Made by a program: the position numbers and the translations under genes. This document shows, one piece after another, positions 1-10,700 of a stretch of 64,000 nucleotides of DNA. Below the pieces are notes generated by a model. The model did no database searches, was not told where the DNA came from, and saw nothing but the letters and a program-made list of their open reading frames with translations. This DNA is from Branchiostoma floridae (taxonomy: Eukaryota > Chordata > Leptocardii > Amphioxiformes > Branchiostomatidae). Location: positions 16,969,911-17,033,910 of the forward strand of contig NC_049990.1 in the NCBI RefSeq assembly GCF_000003815.2, read 5' to 3'. Position 1 is the first letter of the stretch, and each line of letters opens with the position of its first letter.

Positions 1-331
1 CAGGGATTATCTCACCATATACACCTCGGGCCGGGGCATTAACCCTTTATTCTATCACGTGTTCCTTCGATAGGTGTGCATATTTGTTATCTAGATTTGT
101 AGCAGTAATAAATGTATTACACATAATTTTGTACAGTGATAGAGTGATTTTGCTTCTGTATATCTTCCGCGATTTATGTCTTGTTCATTAGAATAATCTG
201 GAACAAAAAAACACAGTCTGTAGATCACCAAGCCTTTACTCAATGTTCGAGCTGATGTGGGAATCGAAAAGAGGATAGCTGAGACCAATGCCTCTTGACG
301 TTTAATCTTTGTTTTACAATTCTTCTAAAAA

Positions 332-402
332 AAATCTGTTTCATTTTGCCACCTTGGCATCATGGTATTTGTGCACGCTTCACCGCCGCACCCTACCATA
401 TA
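332..402 (+). pseudogene. Diverged fragment of the exon found at 30.2 kb
   Basis: About 70 bases resemble the start of the coding exon at 30207-30400; both share 'ctgtttcattttgc', 'ggcat' and 'ccgcaccctac/g'. No reading frame is kept, there is a run of eight A just before it, and no splice signal is evident. It looks like a decayed extra copy of that exon. Apart from this, bases 1-675 show no supported gene; the short ORFs there have no family features. Confidence 0.35.
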
Positions 403-675
403 GAAAACTACAATATCCCCTTTTCGCCTATGATAGACAGCCCAATCGGTCTTTCTGGAACGTTTTTTGTACGGAACATATTTCTGACCATGATCACAAT
501 CAATTAACATAATTGCATTTAGGAAATATCACTTTTGAATGGCAGTCACAAAGACCCCACCGAATGCGAAAAAGAAACAACAAAAAAAAAACGATTGGGA
601 AGTGACTTTATCATCATGGTCGAATCGCAATGACGTTATCGGGGATTTTGTCCACTAAAGACGTCTGTAAGTCTC

Positions 676-1202
676 TCAATGCCTCCACCCTCACACTCAG
701 GGTTGACATCGCGGCAAAGCCTAACGATATCACCCCTGACAAATCAGCCAGGGTATTTGGGTATTTGGGGCGCCCTGCTTATGAATATTAATGAGCTTGC
801 CCGATTTGTCGCGGGCCAATCAGCGACCGGATTGCAAGTTTCGAACAAACAGCGTACGGCGCGGCGTGTACAAAGATCTGTATTTCTTTGCGTGATGGTA
901 ATGTTTTTTTTATCGTATGCTAGGTCGGTACATATATACGGTGATGCCGTGGTTACCCTATACCCACAGAACCGACAAATGTTAAATTTGGTACCTGATA
1001 AAGACGTCTGGACGCTGAAAGAACGTTACGCCGGTACTGTTATCTTGCTCTTGAATATTAATGAGTCGCCTTATATGGCGCCTTTCCGAGCTTCCGACGA
1101 CAAGACGCCAAATACCCTAATACCCGTGGCTGATTTGTCAGGGGTGATATCGTTAGGCTTTGCCGCGATGTCAAACCCTGAGTGTGAGGATGAATGCCTC
1201 AG
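676..1202. mobile_element. Foldback element with ~98-bp inverted arms
   Basis: Bases 676-773 reappear as the reverse complement at about 1105-1202; both arms contain 'ttgacatcgcggcaaagcc' and 'gatatcacccctgac' in matching order. The ~330-bp core (774-1104) has no supported coding capacity. The arrangement fits a non-autonomous foldback or MITE-type DNA transposon. The right arm runs into the end of the sulfotransferase-like reading frame and supplies its stop codon, so the element probably inserted into or beside that gene. No clear target-site duplication was found. The 305-codon plus-strand ORF across this region is a by-product of the arms and the antisense of the relic. Confidence 0.6.
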
Positions 1203-1525
1203 ACGAGTCCACTTCTTTATACCCCACAATTTCCATAGCATCTCTGCACATCTCCTGCACTTTGGTCACGGCAGGAAAGCTCAACCTGTACCTCCAACTC
1301 TTTGCCGTAGCGCTGGCGTCGTGGTGCGTGGTGCTGAAACGACCGTGCGGCTTGCCGTCTCCTTTTGTGTTTTCTCTTACCCAGCTGAGAACCGTGTCGT
1401 CCAGGGACACGCCCAGAAAGTCGTACAGCTTTTTGGTCATCAGTTTGGGATGCTCTGCCAGGTCCTCGTATCCACTCCAGGGTGTACCGGCCTCGCCATG
1501 TGGAGGGCACGTCCTGAATGCGACA
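1171..1525 (-). pseudogene. Carbohydrate sulfotransferase C-terminal fragment (CHST1/3-like)
   Basis: The minus-strand reading frame contains YEDLA, then KKLYDFLGVSLDD, WVRENT, ATAKSWRYRLSF, VQEMCRDAM and GYKEV. This is the order seen at the C-terminal end of Golgi GlcNAc/Gal 6-O-sulfotransferases of the CHST1/3 type, which transfer sulfate from PAPS to glycans. YEDLA is the conserved segment after the 3'-phosphate-binding region. Upstream of YEDLA (near 1475-1490) the apparent match moves between two frames, pointing to a frameshift. The 5'-PSB loop and the rest of the enzyme (usually 350-480 residues) are absent. The frame runs into the right arm of the foldback element and stops there. It is most likely a relic; it could be a last exon if an upstream part lies outside the window, but the frame break argues against that. 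Confidence 0.6.
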
Positions 1526-1817
1526 CAAACATGAGATTCATTCTATGTCAACACGGTAAAATCATTGTACTAAAGATAAAATTACTATCAATCTGAAGCC
1601 TAAGCATCATCTATAATGTTTTCATATGTAGAACACCCATATAAAACACACAGGCACACACACCGTGACTCCCCCACTCACCTACATAAACAAACATCAA
1701 CGTCCTTTTCAAGCGCAACGTTAATGTGTTATGTTTCACCACTTGGTATTTGTTGTGGCAAGAAACACATGGTCCCAAACGTGGCTTAGATTTTACCCTT
1801 GCCATCTCGACATAATA

Positions 1818-2035
1818 ACAATAAATTTATTGTACAACAATTCTACGAGGTACAAAGTATGGCATCTACATAACTACAGTTCTATAGCTTAACTTAAGGC
1901 ATATCAAAGTAATAGAGGAGTTGTAGTATGGGATAAGTTTCTTACAATCATTGAAATAAGATTTATATATAGCTTTATTGCACAACAATTGTACGGGGTA
2001 CAAAGTATGGTATCTACATAACTACAGTTCTATAA
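1818..2035 (-). mobile_element. Two tandem non-LTR retrotransposon 3' tails
   Basis: Two stretches (about 1818-1967 and 1969-2035) share 'ggtacaaagtatgg' and 'aactacagttctata'. Read on the minus strand they end in a 'caataaa' tail, as 3' ends of CR1/L2-like LINEs do. The same tail recurs at 29043-29375 (minus), near 15380-15490 (plus) and at 59119-59200 (plus). The second copy abuts the TPR pseudogene directly at 2036, cutting it inside the codons for the ENTAHP segment. Both are short 5'-truncated pieces. Confidence 0.55.
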
Positions 2036-3758
2036 GTGTTCTCACCGTAGATAGTCTGGTTCATCTGTAGTGACTGTTCGTGATAGCTTACGGCTTTTTT
2101 GTAATCACCAAGGTGCCTCCAGGCAACACCCCAGTTGTTTAGTGACCCGGCGATTTTAGGATGTGCAGTGTTCTCAGCATAGATAGTCCGCATCATCTGT
2201 AGTGACTGTTCGTGATAGCTGGCGGCCTTTTTATAAACACCGAGGTTCTTCCAGGCGAGACCCAAGTTGTTTCGTTTGTTTGTTTGTTTGTTTATTTCGA
2301 TCTCCAATTAGAGTTACAATTATTATCATAACTCTATTCTTCCTGGAGTCGTCCATCAACATTACAAATTAAAACCATCAAATAACATAAAGTCAACAAA
2401 AGTACATGTATACTGTATGACATAAGAAAAACTGAAGTGAACTGATTACAAAAATGTAACATAAACTCAGTAAACAGAAGTAATGAGGAGGGGTCAGAGG
2501 TCTATAACATAAGTAACAAAACATCAATCGTTGAAACCATAAATAAAATAACCAAATGGGTGTAATTAACAAAGAAAATATCCACAACACAAGTCAATTA
2601 TCTACATCATATCTACATACAAATTCGTCTACCACCAATCCTGCAAGGGTTTGTTTGTGTTGATTTTTGTCCGGATCCAATTCACAATGTGTGTTTTGAA
2701 AATGGAAGGTGAGGTTGCTTTCATTTGTGGTGGGAAAGTGTTATATGACTTGGTGCATCTATACAAGAAGGTCCTTGTCAAGGCCGCAGTTCTTGGCTTA
2801 GGTAATCTAAAACCACCACTTGTAGCAAGACGAGTGCTGTGCTCATGTCTGCTACTAATGTTTTCTAATCTGCTATACATAGCTCTAGGTTCCTTAGATA
2901 CTAATAGCTTGTTGAACATAGAAAGAGTACCTGTGTACAATCTTTCGTGACGAGGCGATTTCAGGATGTGCAGTGTTCTCACCATAGATAGTCTGCCCCA
3001 TCTGTAGTGACTGTTCGTGATAGCTGGCGGCCTTTCTGTGATCACCAAGGTTCCTCCAGGCGATGCCCAAGTTGCCTAGTGACCCGGCGATGTCAGGATG
3101 TGCAGTGTTCTCACCATAGATAATCCGCTTTATCTGTAGTGACTGTTCGTGATAGCTGACGGCTTTTTTGTGATCAACAAGGTTCACCCATGCGTTACCC
3201 AAGTTGGCTAGTGCCCAGCGATGTCAGGATGTACAGTGTTTTTACCATATATAGTCCGCATCATTTGCAGTGACTGCTCCTGATAGCTGGCGGCATTGTT
3301 GTGATCGCCAATGTTCTGACATGCTATACCTAATTTGGCAAGTGTTTGGGCAATATCATGATGCATGGAAGCTTCACCAAATCGGGTTTGATAGTTCTGC
3401 AGAATCACTTCCAAACATGCCTTCGAGTTAGAATAATCACACAGACTTGCGTATACCTGTGATTTTAGTTGTAAAGAATTGTCAAATAGTTTTAAAGCAT
3501 CTCCTGGCGACTCGATCATCTTTGAGACAAAGTGCTTCAAAGGTGTTGCTGTGTAATAGTATCTCATGAGCTGTTTTGCATTCGAGATGTAAAACACTTT
3601 CCTTCATTTTTCCCCTACATCTGTTTCAGTTGGCATGGACGATAATGCTGACATATTTTCCACTTGGCCGTGATTGTTCATGTATGTCCGCAGTCTCAGT
3701 TCTGCTGAGATTCTGATCATCACCATTAAGTGATGCGCGTTCTCCTTGTTAATGACAC
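2036..3758 (-). pseudogene. Broken copy of the NTase-TPR gene
   Basis: Minus-strand pieces match the 33.3-36.7 kb gene: NAHHLMVM, then the region before [11 protein letters not shown], then TPR units with the SYHEQSLQM motif. Damage is visible. The codon before RKVFY is TGA where the intact copy has a Leu codon (about 3600). One base is missing near 3207, after HPDIAG, shifting the frame. A 667-bp LINE fragment (2276-2942) splits a TPR codon, and a further LINE tail truncates the 3' end at 2035. The copy lacks the whole nucleotidyltransferase part; similarity stops at about 3758. It is a dead partial duplicate of the downstream gene or a close relative. Confidence 0.8.
2276..2942 (-). mobile_element. 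LINE 3' fragment inserted in the TPR pseudogene
   Basis: The insert is flanked by the 6-bp direct repeat 'tttcgt' (2270-2275 and 2943-2948). Removing one copy restores a continuous TPR reading frame. On the minus strand it encodes a peptide (from about 2930 to 2630) with GGFRLPKPRT, RTFLYRCTKSYNTFPP and SIFKTHIVNW. This has the layout of the C-terminal tail of Jockey/CR1-like LINE ORF2 proteins (strand, 'LWNxLP', 'sFK'). It ends in a (CAAA)n tail on that strand, visible as tttg repeats at 2276-2295. Features agree with a 5'-truncated non-LTR insertion by target-primed reverse transcription. Confidence 0.75.
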
Positions 3759-4746
3759 CAAAATAACACAAAATACTTCGAAAAGGAGTACTAGTGATGC
3801 TTCTAAAAGGAAAACTAGTAATAATTCTAAAGGATTGCTTGTAATATTTCGAAAGGAATTATACTTGTAATACTTCCAAAAAGGCTCAAAACATCTCTAA
3901 ACGGAATGATTTCCTTACAATACTTTCGAAAGGTATTGCTATACATCTAAAAGTAATACTCCTGATAGATCACAGGCATTGACTTACCACACATTGCAAC
4001 ATACGTATTTATAAACACCTTCACCACGGCGATGTTTTTCTGTTGTCAGTCTTACAAGTTCTTATGGCCTTCTTCTATACTTCAAAAAGGAGACCGCATC
4101 TACATGCGCAATGGAATTTTAAAAAAGATTCAAATGCAAAATCCACAATACAAAGCTACCACATCGAGCATACTGTCACGTTAGTAACTTAGTCGGCCTT
4201 CACAAGTACATGCACCTAACTTGCAAACATATTGTTCAACCCAATCAATTGAACCGTTTGCTTTAATTTTGTCCGCTATTCTTAATTGATTTGCAGAAAT
4301 CTCTCTATATATGCTGTGCACCCACAATATTCACTTCTAATTCCCCTATGGCATAAACGTGCATTTTAGAATCTATGCATTGAATTGCATCTAGTTGATC
4401 TGTGCTGGTTAGTACAAACATAGAAAAAAGCTTAATCTTTGTCTAACACAATAAGTGATACCATTGAGTTTTTTAATGGTCCTGCACAAGCTTACGTCAT
4501 ATTTGATTTCAAATGAACAATCATCCAATTCACTTGACTTGTGTTGGAAAGGTTCAATTTCTTTAGTTTTATACGTTGTACTGCTATTACCTTCACCAAG
4601 AATGTTAGCGATTTAGGCAGCATTCGCGTGTATGTTAATGTGTGTGTGTGAATGCCTTCATAGTAGTGAATTGGTAGGTGTTGATGAGACATCGAAATTA
4701 TTAGATTTTGGGATTCAAGATTTTAGAGGTGGCGGAGCTCTAGCTG
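3759..4746. other. Gene-free stretch with degenerate short repeats
   Basis: No exon is supported here. About 3770-3960 is a run of loosely repeated units around 'aatacttcgaaagga' and 'ctagtaata', probably a decayed minisatellite. The remainder is AT-rich and would be the 3' flank of the lectin gene, whose stop codon is at 4747-4749. Confidence 0.4.
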
Positions 4747-7700
4747 TTAAATTGGTTTCTCGCAAATGTAGGGGTACATCATGTTGCATCGGTCGTCCTT
4801 CCACTGCCCCGTGTGCCTCGTAAATCCAAAAAGCCAATTTTTGCCGGTCTGTGAAAGAGATGACATAGCAATTATTTTACATTCATCTGAATATATTTTC
4901 CGCAACTCTTTTTCAATTAGAAAATGATAGGAAATTAAACAAAATCCCTTTCTACATTTATATACAGTGTGAAACATGGTAATTATGCCTGCTTTATGAT
5001 CTATTGGTTATGTTTTCATTCAATTGACGCTAATCATTGTTTTAAACGTTACGTAAAGAAAATGTATCCTTATTCAAAATACAGCAGAATGCAAAATTGA
5101 TATCTAATCTAGATTTAATCTGAAACGGATAAAACTAATTCATGACAAGAGTCTAAAAACCCTAATGTTTTCCTTTCTGTAAAAGAAAGATAAGTGTTGG
5201 CTCTTTTGACCCCCCCTTCGTAATTTAAAAACGACTTAAGTTACGATCACCAAATTTGGAGGGGATGATGTACTTGTAAAGTTTTATATATTTTGTAAGT
5301 TTGGTATCGTTATGACGTGATATGACGTAATTATGACGTCATAATGTCATATTTTAGGCTAAAATCGTCTACATATGAAATTTCCGTTATACTTAAAGGT
5401 ATTTAAGAAAACGATGACTACAAAGGTTATCGTATTGGTGTCTAAGTCTGCCAAAACTTTTGTTGCCAATGACGACGACACTAACGCCAATATGACGTCA
5501 GAAAATGACGTCATTTGTCCGCCATCTTGGATCGACAAGCTTGAATTTTCTAAAAGACGATTTTTTCCACATATAACCCCAAAACCCAATGGAAGTGGAC
5601 TAGAAAGGTTCAAATGATTGTGTTTTGTAAGAAAATAAAAGATTTTGACGGAATTTGAGTAAGAATAACATGTATTTATCGTTAAAAATGGCATTGTCCG
5701 CCATCTTGAATTTTGACCCATGACGTCATCAAATTAGCATAAATTATGAATAATTAATTAGAACTGTAACTTGAAATTACACAGGATCTTCATGATATAG
5801 ATAAACAAGTTTGGTTTAGCAATAAAACTATGAAATCCCATAATTCAAACAGAAATTAGTAAATTTGGTAAAATATGCCTGTCAGAAACCCGTTGCCATG
5901 GCAACACGAAATTGCGCAGAATTGTTGATAACAATATATTAGGAAAAGTCACCAAGTTTCATAGTCCTAGCACACGTCGTTCGGCAGTTATCTGACGTCA
6001 AAGGTGGCGCGGGCACTTTTAGCCCCCCACCCCCCCCCTCCCGGTCTGGATAGGGTTAAGCTTATCACCTATAGCTAATCTGTTACTGGTCGTGACAGAG
6101 AAGACAACCCATCTTCATAGAATTAAAGCTTCTTTGTACTATGCTAAGGAAATTGCCATAGCTCTTTTGGCCGTACTCTCTTAGTAGCCAATGTCTTTTC
6201 TTTTAATTCACCTTAACAGACATGACAGACGTAGTGGTGGCGCACTCAAGTTATCTACTAATATATTAACTCATCATCATTATCATTGGCCTCCGTCCGT
6301 CTAAAGAGACGATGGGTTTGTGCATGGTCGACATCTTACGCCACCACTTTATATATATATATATATATATATAATGATAACACACACACACACATATATA
6401 TAAATTCGCGTCATTTAGAGCTCGCAGACTCGTCGTCCGATCGATTTTCGCTACATGTGACGGTTGTATTAGCGGGGATTAGAAATCCTAACCTCTTGGT
6501 CAACGCACACTGTCCTTTTGAGATTATCTCCTCGATATTGAACATTAAAAAAACTAAAGATACTTTTCTTTAGATAGAGATTAATAGAAAGGAATAGGGA
6601 CAGACAATACGTTTCGGCTATCTTACTCCCCAAGAAAGGAACAAGCACACACCTTCGAATACACTGCGACGCAGTCCTCTTTACAAAGAAACCCGAATAT
6701 GTAGCTGGGATAAGGCTCACCCTTAGCCCAGTTTGTGTAGCCAACAGGTGATCCATCTGTCCACTTCCATTTTCTACCTTCTTTATGCAGACCGTGCCAG
6801 ATGGATGGAATGCTCCTGTCATCAGGAACTGCAGTAAAAGGACAACAGTCTCACCCTACTAAGTAATTTGCAATATCCGTCGACTCTTGAGTTATGGGGA
6901 GGGGCACTTTTGTCTTTGCTTCTTTTCCAGCATTGCACGTGGCTAATTTATCAAACCAAAGTGAACGTTAGTAAAGTAAATGTAGGAAATTTTCAATGAT
7001 GGACCCAAGTCTAGGGAAAGACTGCATGTATGGTAAACACAAGGACTAACTAGTTCTTTGCACACGGGGCTTTTGTCATTCCTTAAAGGATGACGCATTT
7101 CTAAGAATGAAGATGTTTCTCATTTTTACAATAGTTAAAAGTGATGGCAAATTTCAACTAAAAAAGACGTAAAGTTTTAGTGGTCCAGCTTTAGATTATT
7201 TTCACTTTGACCCAACCATTAAAATCTTGTTTCTTGTTTAAGGTACTTGGCCATTTTTTCCGTTTCTCCTGACTGTATAACTAGTGTTCAACAATTCCAT
7301 GTTATGATTCTTTACGCATATATTGAGTGATGAGAGAGATATGTCATATGATAAGGATTTACAAGAATGGCTGCGTAATTTGTAGACTAAAGGTGCACTC
7401 TCACTGCACTTGCGTCAAGTCTGCGTCACTGCAGGGTTCATTCACTGCGTCACTGTTTTGTCATTTTCTCCGATTTTGTATAATTTAGATATTGCATAAT
7501 ACGCGAAAGTATGACTTAGAAGACGACAAAATACATCAAAAGTGAGCGAGACAATTCGTTCCTTGTTTCTGAAATTCGTTGATTATCTTTCGCACCCGGC
7601 AGTGACGCAAGCTTGACGCAAGTGCAGTGAGAATGCACCACAGGAGATACAAGATCTTCATTATTAACACGCAAAAAAGAAACTGTTACCCACATTTTGA

Positions 7701-10700
7701 GAGTAGATTTGCAATAAAGTTGTTCTCGGCCTGGTCCGTGATAGAGGCAAGAATTGCGCCATGATGTTTGCATCGTGAGCTCGCTGTAGACCAACTGGCT
7801 TTGTCTGTCATTATTTTGTAGCAGTGGTTGTTGTATTTGCTCCACTCACTGGGGCACTGTACAGCTGTAGTGACGAGACGTCCAAAGTTTGAAAGTAAAT
7901 CGGTGCCTGCAGTTCCAAAAAAGCCGCTAGGGGGTCCAACTCACAGCATTTACACTCTGCCACAAGGGCTATCTACCACTCAAAAAACATGAACAAATCG
8001 TGTCCAGAACACGAAGTGTCAAAATTAAAAGCTTTGCTGCAGTACCTTAGGGTGCCACTAGGGGGCCCATTATTGAACTTGACCTTCGTTTTCCCCGACC
8101 CACCTATCAAATATTATCAGGATTCATTAACGGCTTCCCGAGTTATGCTGTACACAAAAAAAGGACGCACACATTCGGCCCGCTACCGTCCTGACGGAAA
8201 AAGGCGACGCCAACCATTTTCGATCTCTACCTACCTTTCCGCAACCGCTACTCAAATATCAAATATCTTAAAAATCTATACACAGCTTCTCGAATTATAT
8301 GCTGTTGACCTACATATAGGGACACAACATGAGGCCTTAACCGAAAATATATCCTTCTCGGCGAAGGTAACAAGAGAAATATAACCTGGTTGTGTGGTGG
8401 TTCCGTATAGCTTGGTTGTAACTGCTGGCAGGGTGGTTGTCATTCCTGGCATTGTAGTTGTCACCGCTGGTAGTGTGGTTGTCACTTCTGGCATTGTGGT
8501 TGACACTCCTGGCATCGTGGTTGTCAAGGCTGGTAGTGTGGTTGTCACTTCTGGCATTGTAGTTGTCACTCCTGGCATTGTAGTTGTCACCGCTGGTAGT
8601 GTGGTTGTCACTTCTGGCATTGTGGTTGACACTCCTGGCATCGTGGTTGTCACGGCTGGCATTGTGGTTGTCATTCCTGGCATTGTAGTTGTCACCGCTG
8701 GTAGTGTGGTTGTCACTTCTGGCATTGTGGTTGTCACTCCTGGTATTGCGGTTGTCACTCCTGGCATTGTCGCTGTCACCTTTGTTGTAGGTGTCACGGG
8801 CGGCAGGGTGGATGTTGAATATGCCTGTGAAGACGTTGTTGTGCTATCATGACCAGTTGTCCAAAAAGATAAGTCGGTTATAGAAGTCTGGTTTGTCTGG
8901 AGCTAAGTGAAGAAAGACACAAAAGTTAGAGGGGTTTAATTCATAATGAAATACGAATAATATTGTTAGCAACAGAGAGTGATATACAAAAAGTTTGAAA
9001 ATATGAAATATCTGTATATAATCGTAAATTTGTTGTGTTCTTATTGACCTTTTCCTTTTAATCTTGTATATGTAACATAAGCTATTGTTTTACCAATGAT
9101 GTTTACTAGCTAAGGGGTGGTACAGGAAATTCAGGTCCAGGTACGGTTCAGGTCCAGAGGATCAGGTCCTGGTCCGGACCTGAGCCTGGATCTGATTCAG
9201 TATGTGAAAACATGTGAATGGAAGATACTCAAAACAATTGTCCATTCCGCTACAAAGAAGTATGATTTGTGTAGTATTTGACTCCCAGTGGCGTTCTAAA
9301 ATTCTGCAAGACTAACTGCCTCTGTATGATTGACTGAAAATCTTGGTAGAAATGACTATATACTCTGCATTGCTCTTGTTATTTTCTTCGACCGGTAAGC
9401 CCCAAAACGTGTGAATTCCTGATCGTATAATCTGTTTATTTTGTAGAAGGTCCAACATCCGTCCCACCGATTTTTTTCAGGTCTGTTTTTTCCAGACTGG
9501 TCCAATAAGAAAAACCGGTTTTGTACCTGTACGATATTCCGGTACTCACCCCTAATGTTTACTGATCATGTAAAAGTCCCCACGTGGCCACGCAATTCGG
9601 CCTTTTGTTGCAGTCTGTACAAAATTTTGAAATCAGATTAACCATAATCAAGTATGGTTCACAGAAGTTGTTTTCAGCCCTCACCACATGTGCAACTTTA
9701 CAGCTGCTCATAATTGAACGCTAGTAATTCAGGCTGCTGTTCTGTAATAGTTTTTAATAAATGTAGATACCGGAACCCCCATCGTAATCATGTAGAGAGA
9801 ACGCATATTAAGGAATTACGGTTGTTAGATATTTAAAAAAGGAGACTGACCGAATAGAGTTTTGCGTTGTTCTCCAGTGGACCGGTGACATAAATGCCGA
9901 TCATAACTCCCAAAACAAATATGGTTGCCATTGATACAGTGATGCTGATGCCACGGGCTAGACTCCACCAACAGCATGCCTGGCCTATTAAAATTCAATG
10001 ATTTACACACAGAAGTAAATAGTTTAGGGAAACCACAGTGACCTTAGCAACGCAGTTTTGGTTATTTATCTTGCTTTTTGGGGGCACTATAAACCATCAA
10101 ATAGATCGTTTTCACAGAACGTTCGAAAACCGTTCGATCACGCGTGGGCGCCATGTTGGATGATAACCTGGATGACTAGAACACAGAACGGCGCTGTCAA
10201 AGTTACTTGCGGGTTCAAGTGTGCTGTTTTGTCTCCATTCTGTGAATCATTAAGTGATGTAGCCAAGGTTGCAATAATCAGGACAAAGTTGCAGTAATAC
10301 GTCTTGATATATATACTTTTAAAAATGGCAATTTTTTCAACGATCTAATGCTGGTGCCGATCGTGTGGATTTACTTTTGCGGTAGCGGGAAATGGAGTGT
10401 TCGCGGTGGTTTAGAGTTCGCGGTGAAGCGGCCTCGCAAAAACCGCAATCATTCACTGTACCTGGCCCGCTACCCTGGGTGATATTTTTTGCATTTTGCC
10501 GCCTTAGCGGCAAAATGCCCTGAGACCAGAATAGTTGCCGTTGTGATGGGGTGATGGAGTGATGGAGTGATGTTGAGATGTTGAGATGAACGGACCTGTT
10601 CAAAATCTGCAATGCATTTGTATACAACTTAAAAGCTCTGTCGTGGGTCATTGTCTGTGGTCCGTAATGGGGCCTGATATTTGATTAGATTAAATGAATG

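Noticed and set aside
679-1596. 305-codon plus-strand ORF
   Set aside because: It runs through both arms of the foldback element and the antisense of the sulfotransferase relic; it has no domain and its continuity is accidental.
4492-4823. Short ORFs on both strands beside the last lectin exon
   Set aside because: No splice signals or family features; the plus-strand one overlaps the lectin exon in antisense.
8394-8852. 152-codon plus-strand ORF, Val/Gly-rich
   Set aside because: It is the antisense of the 21-bp mucin-stalk repeat, whose minus strand is joined by good splice sites to lectin exons.
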